DNA from: Croceibacterium_A sp044506885
GTDB taxonomy: Bacteria > Pseudomonadota > Alphaproteobacteria > Sphingomonadales > Sphingomonadaceae
Assembly (NCBI GenBank): GCA_044506885.1
Contig: JBIQKC010000003.1
Span: forward strand, 1-64,000
Length of the DNA stretch: 64,000 nt
Direction of reading: 5' to 3'
Part shown: positions 40,077 through 48,462 of the stretch, piece by piece
Numbering within the stretch: position 1 is the first letter of the stretch
How the letters are laid out: the number at the start of each line of letters is the position of its first letter
Notes under the pieces: generated by a model
What the model was told of the DNA's origin: nothing
Database searches by the model: none
What the model saw: the letters and a program-made list of their open reading frames with translations, nothing else
Translations under genes and position numbers: made by a program

Positions 40077-42605
40077 ATGGCAGACACACCCGAAAGCGCG
40101 CCGGCGAAGAACGGCTACGGCGCTGATTCCATCAAGGTCCTCAAGGGGCTCGATGCAGTGCGCAAGCGCCCCGGCATGTACATCGGCGACACCGACGACG
40201 GATCGGGCCTGCACCACATGGTGTTCGAAGTTTCGGACAACGCCATCGACGAAGCGCTGGCCGGCCATTGCGACCTGGTGCTGATCGAGCTCAACGCCGA
40301 CGGTTCGGTCTCGGTCGAAGACAACGGCCGCGGCATCCCCACCGGCATCCACGCGGAAGAAGGCGTGTCCGCCGCCGAGGTCATCATGACCCAGCTCCAT
40401 GCCGGCGGGAAGTTCGAGAACACCAGCGAAGACAACGCCTACAAGGTTTCAGGCGGCCTGCATGGCGTCGGAGTGTCGGTGGTCAACGCCCTGTCCGAAT
40501 GGCTGGAACTGACCATCTGGCGCGAAGGCAAGGAACACTGGATGCGGTTCGAGCACGGCGATGCCGTCGGACCTTTGAAGGTGGTGGGCGATGCCCCCAG
40601 GGTGGACGGCAATGCCGACGAGAACGGCTTCAAGAAGGGCACGCGCGTGACCTTCCTCGCCTCCACCGACACGTTCAAGAACGTCACCGAATTCGATTTC
40701 GAGAAGCTCGAGCACCGTTATCGCGAGCTCGCGTTCCTCAATTCGGGCGTACGCATCCTGCTGCGCGACAATCGGCACGATGCGCCGGTCGAGCACGATC
40801 TCTACTACGAGGGCGGGATCGCCGCGTTCGTGAAGTTCCTCGACCGCAACAAGCAGGCGCTGGTGCCGGAGCCGATCTCGGTGTCGGCCGAGAAGGAAGG
40901 CATCGGCATCGACGTCGCGCTGGAATGGAACGACAGCTACTACGAAAACGTCCTGTGCTTCACCAACAACATCCCCCAGCGTGACGGCGGCACCCACCTG
41001 GCCGCGTTCCGCGCCGCGCTGACGCGCACGATAAACAACTATGCCGAGCGTTCGGGTCTGCTGAAGAAGGAGAAAGTCCAGCTTTCGGGCGAGGACATGC
41101 GCGAAGGGCTGACCGCGATCGTCAGCGTCAAGCTGCCCGATCCCAAGTTCGGATCGCAGACCAAGGACAAGCTGGTCAGTTCCGAAGTGCGCCAACCGCT
41201 CGAAAGCCTGATGGGCGAGAAGATGTCGGAATGGCTGGAGGAAAACCCGGCCGACGCGAAGACGATCATCCAGAAGATCATCGACGCAGCCGCTGCGCGC
41301 GAGGCCGCGCGCAAGGCGCGCGAGATGAGCCGCAAGGGGGCGATGACGGTCGCCTCGCTGCCGGGCAAGCTGTCCGACTGCCGCGAGCGCGACCCGGCGA
41401 AGAGCGAACTGTTCCTGGTCGAGGGCGACAGCGCCGGCGGCTCCGCCAAGAGCGGGCGCGACAGCCAGTACCAGGCGATCCTGCCGCTGCGCGGCAAGAT
41501 CCTCAACGTGGAGCGCGCGCGGTTCGACCGGATTATCAGCTCCAAGGAAGTCGGCACGCTGATCCAGGCGATGGGCACCGGGCTGCGCGACGAATTCACC
41601 CTCGACAAGCTGCGCTATCACAAGATCGTCATCATGACGGACGCCGACGTCGACGGCGCGCACATCCGCACGCTGCTGCTGACGTTCTTCCACCGCCAGA
41701 TGCCGGAAATCATCAAGGCCGGACACCTGTTCATTGCCCAGCCGCCGCTGTTCAAGGTCAGCAAGGGCCGCAGCGAGGTCTACCTGAAGGACCAGGCCGC
41801 GCTCGACCGCTATCTGGTCGAGGCGGGGCTCCACGGCCGGATGCTGGAAACCGCCGGCGGCGCGCGCAGCGGGGCCGATCTCTCGGCGCTCGTCGAACAT
41901 GCGCTGCGAATGAAGAACCTGATGGCCTTCGTGCCGCGCAAGTACGATGCCGCCGTGATCGAGGCCATGGCGCTGGCCGGTGCGCTCGACCCGGCGCTGT
42001 CGCCCGCCGAGCGGGGCGAAGCGCTCACGCGCGCCGCCGCACAACTCAGGATGGGCGATCCCGAGGCCGAATGGTCGGGCGAACTGCTCGCGGACGGCAC
42101 GATCCGCTTCGACCGCGTGTGGCGCGGGGTGACCGACGCGCACCTGATCGAGCCCGGCTTCGTCGGCAGCGCCGAGGCGCGCAAGCTGCACAAGCTGACG
42201 CAGGAAGTGGCCGAAGCCTACGCCGCGCCCGGCCGCCTGTCGAAAGCCGGCGCGGAACCCGAGCCGGAGCCGGAACCCGTCGCCGACGATGCCGAGGGCG
42301 AGGAAGCCGCCGCTCCGGTCGCAGTGGATGGCGCGATCACCCGCCCCAGCCAGCTTCTCGAAGCCGTTCTGGCCAGCGGCCGCAAGGGCCTCTCCATCAG
42401 CCGCTACAAGGGCCTCGGCGAAATGAACGCCGAGCAGCTGTGGGAAACCACGCTCGACCCCGACAACCGCGTGCTACTGCAAGTGAAGGTCGAGGACGCC
42501 GACGTGACCGACGAAATCTTCACTCGCCTGATGGGCGATGTCGTGGAGCCAAGGCGCGATTTCATTCAGGAAAACGCGCTGAACGTGGCGAATCTGGACG
42601 TGTAG
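40077..42605 (+). CDS. gyrB: DNA gyrase subunit B
   Basis: An 842-residue type II topoisomerase subunit. GHKL ATPase with LKGLDAVRKRPGMYIGDTDD in two parts and DNGRGIPTGIH; transducer domain; TOPRIM domain with EGDSAGGSAKSGRDSQYQA and DADVDGAHIRTLLLTFF; C-terminal GyrA-interaction region. An Ala/Glu/Pro-rich insert (EPEPEPEPVADDAEGEEAAAP) sits near residue 725. Introduces negative supercoils with GyrA. Start at 40077 preferred over 40068 from the promoter position. Confidence 0.97.
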   Translation: MADTPESAPAKNGYGADSIKVLKGLDAVRKRPGMYIGDTDDGSGLHHMVFEVSDNAIDEALAGHCDLVLIELNADGSVSVEDNGRGIPTGIHAEEGVSAAEVIMTQLHAGGKFENTSEDNAYKVSGGLHGVGVSVVNALSEWLELTIWREGKEHWMRFEHGDAVGPLKVVGDAPRVDGNADENGFKKGTRVTFLASTDTFKNVTEFDFEKLEHRYRELAFLNSGVRILLRDNRHDAPVEHDLYYEGGIAAFVKFLDRNKQALVPEPISVSAEKEGIGIDVALEWNDSYYENVLCFTNNIPQRDGGTHLAAFRAALTRTINNYAERSGLLKKEKVQLSGEDMREGLTAIVSVKLPDPKFGSQTKDKLVSSEVRQPLESLMGEKMSEWLEENPADAKTIIQKIIDAAAAREAARKAREMSRKGAMTVASLPGKLSDCRERDPAKSELFLVEGDSAGGSAKSGRDSQYQAILPLRGKILNVERARFDRIISSKEVGTLIQAMGTGLRDEFTLDKLRYHKIVIMTDADVDGAHIRTLLLTFFHRQMPEIIKAGHLFIAQPPLFKVSKGRSEVYLKDQAALDRYLVEAGLHGRMLETAGGARSGADLSALVEHALRMKNLMAFVPRKYDAAVIEAMALAGALDPALSPAERGEALTRAAAQLRMGDPEAEWSGELLADGTIRFDRVWRGVTDAHLIEPGFVGSAEARKLHKLTQEVAEAYAAPGRLSKAGAEPEPEPEPVADDAEGEEAAAPVAVDGAITRPSQLLEAVLASGRKGLSISRYKGLGEMNAEQLWETTLDPDNRVLLQVKVEDADVTDEIFTRLMGDVVEPRRDFIQENALNVANLDV

Positions 42606-42660
42606 CTGCGCTTCTTTGCTGGCATCCAATTGAGGACACCCCGATATGCGGAAATGATGC

Positions 42661-43404
42661 TTACGTTATATGTTGTTCATGCGGTGGCGGGTCCGACCGT
42701 CCGTATGCTTCCAAAAGCTCATGGCATATCTGACGCATCATGGATGGGATCGGGTTGACATCCACGGAAAGCGTTCCGTCATCCGTGCTGAACAGACCTT
42801 GAGGCGTTTGCACGCCGAAGCTCGACCAGTTGTTTGCTTCATTCAGTTGATCCAAAAGCTCCGGCATTTCCGCCGTCTGGTGGGCTCCGAGCTTGTTCCG
42901 TAGGAGATTTACCAAGCCCATCCGTGTGACCTTTTCCCGCCTTTCGTAGGGAACGGTCGGAGCACCATTAATGGGAATAAGGCCCGCTGGCGTTCCGGGC
43001 GGAGCAGCGCTTGCCCTATAGATCACGTCTTTGTTCCACCACTCCTTGAAGGGCAGTGCTCGATTCTGAAGCGCATCTGAAGAATAGAATGCGGGGACAA
43101 ATGTTAATTTTGGCGGGTTACTGTTTAGTCTTGCACTGGTAAGCAAGTGGAGTGAAGTGAGCGTTTGCGGCGTATCGTGCTTCTCCGGTGAGAAAAACGT
43201 TCGAGTAGCTCGAAGAGCGATGGCAGGTGCATTCTCATTGAGAATCTTGCGAACTTCAGTCGCCATAGCGAAAGCTATCGGAGGATAGCCCTCGTCATAT
43301 ACCTTGGCGAGGCGCGAAAGAGTGTCCAGACCCTGTTCAAAAGACTTTAGAAGCTCCTCTTCACTGAGTCTGCGACCGTTGATGGGCTTACGTCTTCTTA
43401 CCAT
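42661..43404 (-). CDS. AT-richer hypothetical protein with HEPN-like RNxxGAH motif
   Basis: A 247-residue, mostly helical protein with no signal peptide. Codon use is visibly AT-richer than every neighbour (runs such as TTAATTTTGGCGGGTTACTG), pointing to recent acquisition. The motif RNKLGAH (Arg169 to His175) resembles the R-x(4-6)-H, often RN-, active site of HEPN RNases found in toxins and phage-defence proteins; the surrounding helices (VTRMGLVNLLRNKLGAH, MMRQICHELLEAYG) fit a helical bundle. This is inference, not a family match. It starts 2 nt after the mccB stop (TGATCATG), so it is expressed with the leucine operon or inserted precisely behind it. Confidence 0.6.
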   Translation of the reverse strand: MVRRRKPINGRRLSEEELLKSFEQGLDTLSRLAKVYDEGYPPIAFAMATEVRKILNENAPAIALRATRTFFSPEKHDTPQTLTSLHLLTSARLNSNPPKLTFVPAFYSSDALQNRALPFKEWWNKDVIYRASAAPPGTPAGLIPINGAPTVPYERREKVTRMGLVNLLRNKLGAHQTAEMPELLDQLNEANNWSSFGVQTPQGLFSTDDGTLSVDVNPIPSMMRQICHELLEAYGRSDPPPHEQHIT

Positions 43405-43406
43405 GA

Positions 43407-45008
43407 TCACATCCTGAACACCCCGAACCTCGCGCTTTCCGGCACCGGCGCTTCCAGGCATGCGGCCAGTGCCAGCCCCAGCACATCGCGCGTTTGCGCC
43501 GGGTCGACCACCCCATCATCCCACAGTCGGGCGGTGGCGTAGTACGGGTTGCCTTCGGTCTCGTACTTCTCGCGTATCGGGGCCTTGAACGCCTCGGCTT
43601 CTTCCGGCGTCCAGCTTTCCGCGTCGCGGTGGACGGTCGCCAGCACGCTTGCCGCCTGTTCTCCCCCCATCACGCTGATCCGCGCGTTGGGCCAGGTGAA
43701 CAGGAAGCGTGGGGAATAGGCGCGGCCGCACATGCCGTAGTTGCCGGCGCCGAAGCTGCCGCCAATGACCACTGTGATCTTGGGTACTTGCGCTGTGGCG
43801 ACGGCGGTGACCAGCTTGGCGCCATGCTTGGCGATGCCTTCGGCTTCGTACCTGCCGCCGACCATGAAGCCGGATATATTCTGGAGGAACAGCAGCGGAA
43901 TGCCGCGCTGGCAGGCCAGTTCGATGAAATGCGCGCCCTTGAGCGCGGATTCTGAGAACAGCACGCCGTTGTTGGCAAGGATCGCCACCGGCATCCCCCA
44001 GATGTGCGCGAAACCGCAGACGAGGGTGGAGCCGTAGAGCGCCTTGAACTCGTGGAACTCGCTGCCGTCGACCAGCCGGGCGATCACCTCGTGCACGTCG
44101 TAGGGCGCACGCACGTCCTCGGGGACGATGGCGTAAAGCTCTTCGGCATCGAACTTCGGCGGGCGTGGCCCCCGCAGGTCGAACGCCGCTGCTTCATTCC
44201 GGCCGAGGTGGCTAACGATGTCGCGCAGGATGGTGAGCGCGTGCTCGTCGTTCTCCGCCAGATGATCAACCACGCCCGACTTCCTTGCGTGCAGTTCGCC
44301 GCCGCCCAGATCCTCGGCGCTGATCTCCTCGCCCGTGGCGGCTTTCACCAGAGGCGGGCCGGCAAGGAAGATCGTGCCCTGGTTGCGCACGATCACGCTC
44401 TCGTCGCTCATCGCCGGAACATAGGCTCCGCCCGCGGTGCAGCTGCCCATCACGCAAGCAATCTGCGGGATTTGCAGCGCGGACATTTGCGCCTGGTTGT
44501 AGAAGATGCGCCCGAAATGCTCGCGGTCGGGGAACACCTCCGCCTGATGCGGCAGGTTGGCCCCGCCGCTGTCCACCAGATAGAGGCACGGCAGCCGGTT
44601 CTCGCGCGCGATCTCCTGCGCGCGCAGGTGCTTCTTCACGGTGAGCGGGTAGTAGGTGCCGCCCTTCACCGTGGCGTCGTTGGCAACGATCATCACCTGC
44701 CGCCCGGATACGCGGCCGATGCCCGCGATCATCCCCGCGCCGGGCACCTCGTCGCCATAGAGCTCGTGCGCCGCCAGTTGCCCGATTTCGAGGAACGGAC
44801 TGCCGGGATCGAGCAGCCGCTCGACCCGCTCCCTCGGCAGCAGCTTGCCGCGCGCCGTATGCCGCGCGCGGCTCGCCTCCGGCCCGCCAAGCGCGGCCTG
44901 CGCCACCTTGGCCCGCAATTCCTCCGCCAGCGCGCGATTGTGCGCAGCGCGGGCGCGGGCCTCGGCCCCCTCCAGGTCGAGCGAACTGGAGAGGGCCGGA
45001 GCGCTCAT
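43407..45008 (-). CDS. mccB: Methylcrotonyl-CoA carboxylase beta (carboxyltransferase) subunit
   Basis: A 533-residue carboxyltransferase. Both crotonase-like halves are present: N-domain with LVDSGGANLPHQAEVFPDRE in part and GSCTAGGAYVPAMSDE; C-domain with FLQNISGFMVGGRYEAEGI and GGSFGAGNYGMCGRAYSPRF (Ala/Gly oxyanion loops). It transfers CO2 from biotin to 3-methylcrotonyl-CoA in leucine breakdown. The biotin carboxylase subunit MccA, normally next to it, is not in the window. Its start overlaps the stop of the upstream esterase by 4 bp. Confidence 0.93.
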   Translation of the reverse strand: MSAPALSSSLDLEGAEARARAAHNRALAEELRAKVAQAALGGPEASRARHTARGKLLPRERVERLLDPGSPFLEIGQLAAHELYGDEVPGAGMIAGIGRVSGRQVMIVANDATVKGGTYYPLTVKKHLRAQEIARENRLPCLYLVDSGGANLPHQAEVFPDREHFGRIFYNQAQMSALQIPQIACVMGSCTAGGAYVPAMSDESVIVRNQGTIFLAGPPLVKAATGEEISAEDLGGGELHARKSGVVDHLAENDEHALTILRDIVSHLGRNEAAAFDLRGPRPPKFDAEELYAIVPEDVRAPYDVHEVIARLVDGSEFHEFKALYGSTLVCGFAHIWGMPVAILANNGVLFSESALKGAHFIELACQRGIPLLFLQNISGFMVGGRYEAEGIAKHGAKLVTAVATAQVPKITVVIGGSFGAGNYGMCGRAYSPRFLFTWPNARISVMGGEQAASVLATVHRDAESWTPEEAEAFKAPIREKYETEGNPYYATARLWDDGVVDPAQTRDVLGLALAACLEAPVPESARFGVFRM

Positions 45009-46045
45009 TGCCCGGCGAGATGCTGGGCCATGAACGGCAACACCACGTCGTCGAACCGCTCGGCGATGCGGTTGACGTGGTCACCGTCATAGATCTCCCA
45101 GTCGTGCGCGATGCCGAACTTGGCCAGCTCGTCGTGCATCAACGTGTCGTCGGCGACGAGGCCGTCCTTGTCGCCGACGTCGGCGCCGATGGCCTTGAAG
45201 CTCTTCAGCGCATCGACATGCCCGGCGACCAGCGCCAGCGGCGAATTGGCCGCCCACTGGGCGATCACCATCTGGTCAACCTCGCCGTCCTTGAGCGGGA
45301 AATCGACGTAGTACGGCGGATTATTGGGATTGGGCGCCCATGCCACCGCCGAAGCGAGCCCGGCGCGCATGCCGAAGCCGGCATTGTCGACATTCTCATA
45401 GGGGACCGAGGCCATCGCGGTTGCCGATTCGACCGTTTCGGTGCGCGGGCTGATGCAGCACGCGCTCTGCGCCCAGATCGCGGCGTAGACTTCCGGATAG
45501 CGCATCGCGATGCGCCATGTGCCGTAGCCGCCCATCGAATGGCCCGCGAGGCCCCGGCTCTCGCGCGTCGCGAGCGTGCGGTAATGGCTGTCGATGTAGG
45601 CGACGAGATCCTTCGCGATGAAAGTCTGGAAATCGCCGGTGGTCACCGAGTTCGAGTACATGCTGCCGCCCATTTTGGTGAGCGTATCGGGCACCACGAC
45701 TATGAACTCGCGCCCTTCGGCGGCGTTGGCCGCAACCGCTTCGGGAACGCGCATAAAGTTGTAGAAATTGCGCCCGTCGATCGAGAACCCGTGCAGATAA
45801 TAGACCACCGGATAGCGCTTGTCCGGATTGCTGCCGTAGCTCGGCGGCAGCACAACCATCGCCGCGCGCTCGACGCTGTTGCCCTCGAGATTGCCCTCGA
45901 GCGCCGGACTGTGGACCTTGACCTCCTCGACGGTGATGCCCTGGGGGATCGCCGCGTCCGGCGCGGTGATGTTCTGCGCCTGCGCCGGTGCGGCGGCGAC
46001 GGCCAGCAGCGCGAGCATCCCGGCCGCCCATTTCGTCAATCGCAT
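45005..46045 (-). CDS. Secreted esterase-D-like alpha/beta hydrolase (copy 1)
   Basis: About 346 residues. Signal peptide to AAPAQAQ; then an esterase D/PET-hydrolase-like alpha/beta fold: KRYPVVYYLHGF (oxyanion strand), nucleophile elbow GLAGHSMGGYGTWRIAMRYP and a late YDGDHVNRIAERF with the catalytic His. Two Cys pairs (SACCISP) appear in the cap. Hydrolyses an ester of unknown identity in the periplasm. GGAG lies 8 nt before the ATG at 46045 (a second ATG at 46051 is two codons upstream). Sister of the next protein. Confidence 0.85.
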   Translation of the reverse strand: MRLTKWAAGMLALLAVAAAPAQAQNITAPDAAIPQGITVEEVKVHSPALEGNLEGNSVERAAMVVLPPSYGSNPDKRYPVVYYLHGFSIDGRNFYNFMRVPEAVAANAAEGREFIVVVPDTLTKMGGSMYSNSVTTGDFQTFIAKDLVAYIDSHYRTLATRESRGLAGHSMGGYGTWRIAMRYPEVYAAIWAQSACCISPRTETVESATAMASVPYENVDNAGFGMRAGLASAVAWAPNPNNPPYYVDFPLKDGEVDQMVIAQWAANSPLALVAGHVDALKSFKAIGADVGDKDGLVADDTLMHDELAKFGIAHDWEIYDGDHVNRIAERFDDVVLPFMAQHLAGQ

Positions 46046-46138
46046 TGCCATCTCTCCAAAATCTCGCTCCCGCTTTCCGGCTGCATCAGCGAATGATTGG
46101 TTGCAACAACTATTCCGCCCGATGCAGCCGGATGCTGC

Positions 46139-47131
46139 TCACCTGGCGAGGTGCGTGCCGAAGAACGGCAACAGGTCCGACCGCATGCGCGATGCGACAC
46201 GATTGCCGTGGTCGCCGTCGAACACTTCCCAGTCGTGCGCGACGCCGAACCGGGTCAGTTCCTCGTGCATTGCGGTATCGTCGGCGAGCAGGAAGTCCTT
46301 GTCGCCCACGTCGATGGCGATGGCCTTCAACGCCTTGAGCTGCGGCACGCTTTGCGACAGCAGCACCAGCGGCGAATTGGCGTGAAGGCGCGCAGTGACA
46401 ACCGGGCCGAGCTTGCCGTCCGCTTCGTCCACCGCGATGAAGTTGGGCGGATTGTTCGGATCGGGCGCCCAGGCCGCCAGCGAAGCGGCTGCGGCCGCCT
46501 CTCCGAACCCGGCCTGTTCGATCTCCTCCGCCGTCATCGCGGCGGCCGCCTTCGCCTGTTCCAGCGTGATGTTGGACGGGGACAGGCAGCATGGCGCCAT
46601 CGCGTACATGCTGGAATAGATGCCGGGATACTTCATCACGATCTTCAGCGTGCCGTATCCGCCCATCGAATGGCCCGCGAGCCCACGGCTCTCCGGCTTC
46701 GCCAGCGTGCGATAGGCGCTGTCGATATGGCCCACGAGATCGCGGGTGACGAAGCCTTCGAAATCGCCGGTCGTCACCGAATTGCTGTACATCGCGCCCT
46801 TGAACTTCGTGTGCGCGTCCGGGAGTACGACGATCAGTTCGTTGCCCGCCGCGGCCGCCTCGTCCACCGCTTCCTGGAACTTGACCAGGTTCTCATAGGC
46901 GTCGGCGGTGGCGAAGTAGCCGTGCAGGAAATAGACCACCGGATAGCGCTTGTCCGGAGCGCTGTCGTAGCTCGGCGGCAGGAAGACATAGACGTCGCGC
47001 TCGATGGCGTTGCCTTCCAGGTTGCCTTCCAGCGACGCGCCGTGGACCTTGATCTTCTCCGTTCGCGCTTCGGCGGGCGCGGCGGCCAGTGTCGCCAGCG
47101 CCACGGCGCCGGCCAGAATTGCCTTCAACAT
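46139..47131 (-). CDS. Secreted esterase-D-like alpha/beta hydrolase (copy 2)
   Basis: A 330-residue paralogue of the 45005-46045 protein. Signal peptide MLKAILAGAVALATLAAAPAEA; shared blocks VHGASLEGNLEGN, RYPVVYFLHGY, YSNSVTTGDF, GLAGHSMGGYGTLKIVMKYP and FDGDHGNRVASRM. The tandem duplicates lie between ivd and mccB in the leucine block, an odd place for secreted esterases, so they may simply be inserted there or share regulation. Substrate unknown. Confidence 0.85.
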   Translation of the reverse strand: MLKAILAGAVALATLAAAPAEARTEKIKVHGASLEGNLEGNAIERDVYVFLPPSYDSAPDKRYPVVYFLHGYFATADAYENLVKFQEAVDEAAAAGNELIVVLPDAHTKFKGAMYSNSVTTGDFEGFVTRDLVGHIDSAYRTLAKPESRGLAGHSMGGYGTLKIVMKYPGIYSSMYAMAPCCLSPSNITLEQAKAAAAMTAEEIEQAGFGEAAAAASLAAWAPDPNNPPNFIAVDEADGKLGPVVTARLHANSPLVLLSQSVPQLKALKAIAIDVGDKDFLLADDTAMHEELTRFGVAHDWEVFDGDHGNRVASRMRSDLLPFFGTHLAR

Positions 47132-47158
47132 TTGCGGTCCTCTCCCTGAATTCCCCCT

Positions 47159-48319
47159 TCAGGCGCCGATCAGTTCGCGGCCGATCAGCATCCGGCGTAT
47201 CTCATTGGTCCCGGCCCCGATGTCGAGCAGTTTCGCGTCGCGCAGGTATCGTTCCACCGGCCAGTCGGTGGTATAGCCAGCGCCGCCCAGCGCCTGAATC
47301 GCCTCGCCTGCCACGCGGAAGGCGTTCTCGCTCGCCAGCAGGATCGCCCCGGCGGCGTCGAAGCGCGTGGTCTGCCCCCGGTCGCACGCGCGCGCCACGG
47401 CGTAAGTATAGGCCCGCGCCGATTGCAGCGCGACGTACATGTCCGCGACCTTGGCCTGGATGAGCTGAAAGCTGCCGATCGGCCGCCCGAACTGCTCGCG
47501 CTCGCGGACATAGGGGATCACCACGTCGAGACACGCCTGCATGATCCCGAGCTGGACCCCGGCGAGCACCGCGCGCTCGTAATCGAGCCCGCTCATCAGC
47601 ACTTTCACGCCCTGCCCGACTTCGCCGAGCACGTTTTCCGCCGGCGCCTCGCAATCGTCGAACACCAGCTCGCTTGTCGGGCTCCCGCGCATGCCGAGCT
47701 TGCCGATCTTCTGCGCCGGCCTGAACCCCGGCATGCCCTTTTCGATCAGGAACGCGGTGATGCCCTTGCTGCCCGCCGCAGGATCGGTCTTGGCGTAGAC
47801 CACCAGCACTTCGGCCTCATGCCCGTTGGTGATCCAGAACTTGCTGCCGTTGAGCACATAACCGCCCCCCACAGCATCCGCCCTGAGCTTCATCGAGACG
47901 ACGTCGGAGCCCGCCGCCGGTTCGCTCATCGCCAGCGCGCCGACGTGCTCGCCGCTGATCAGCTTCGGCAGGTGCTTCGCCTTCTGCTCGGCCGTGCCCC
48001 AGCGGGCGATCTGGTTGATACACAAGTTGGAATGCGCGCCGTAGCTGAGGCCGACCGAAGCGCTCGCCCGGCTGATCTCCTCTATCGCGATCACGTGCTC
48101 AAGATAGCCGAGACCGGCCCCGCCATCCGCTTCGGGCACCGTGATGCCGTGCAGCCCCTGTTCACCCAGCCGTGGCCACAGCGCGCGCGGGAAGGCGTCC
48201 TCCCGGTCGATCTGTTCGGCAAGCGGGGCGATCTGCTCGTCGGCGAAGCGGGAAACCGCCTCGCGAATCATGGCGGCCTCTTCTCCCAGGCCGAAATCGA
48301 AGTCAGGCGTCGCGCGCAT
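47159..48319 (-). CDS. ivd: Isovaleryl-CoA dehydrogenase
   Basis: A 386-residue FAD acyl-CoA dehydrogenase. Family blocks: AMSEPAAGSDVVSMKLRA, KFWITNGHEAEVLVVYAKT, GMRGSPTSELVFDDC, and the catalytic Glu in MSGLDYERAVLAGVQLG, whose position in helix G is the isovaleryl-CoA-specific one; FAD loop QALGGAGYTTDWPVERYLRD. It oxidises isovaleryl-CoA to 3-methylcrotonyl-CoA, feeding the MccB reaction. First gene of the minus-strand block. Confidence 0.93.
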   Translation of the reverse strand: MRATPDFDFGLGEEAAMIREAVSRFADEQIAPLAEQIDREDAFPRALWPRLGEQGLHGITVPEADGGAGLGYLEHVIAIEEISRASASVGLSYGAHSNLCINQIARWGTAEQKAKHLPKLISGEHVGALAMSEPAAGSDVVSMKLRADAVGGGYVLNGSKFWITNGHEAEVLVVYAKTDPAAGSKGITAFLIEKGMPGFRPAQKIGKLGMRGSPTSELVFDDCEAPAENVLGEVGQGVKVLMSGLDYERAVLAGVQLGIMQACLDVVIPYVREREQFGRPIGSFQLIQAKVADMYVALQSARAYTYAVARACDRGQTTRFDAAGAILLASENAFRVAGEAIQALGGAGYTTDWPVERYLRDAKLLDIGAGTNEIRRMLIGRELIGA

Positions 48320-48462
48320 GGGGCGTGTCCTCTCGCGACAGCCATAGCAAGGCGGAACGGTGTGGCAAACCGGTTGCGTTTGAAAGCTTTCGGCCGACGA
48401 ACGGCGCTATCGCTTTCTGACGGCGGTGTTTTCGAGTAATGACGTTCGCGGAGGGTTCCTTC

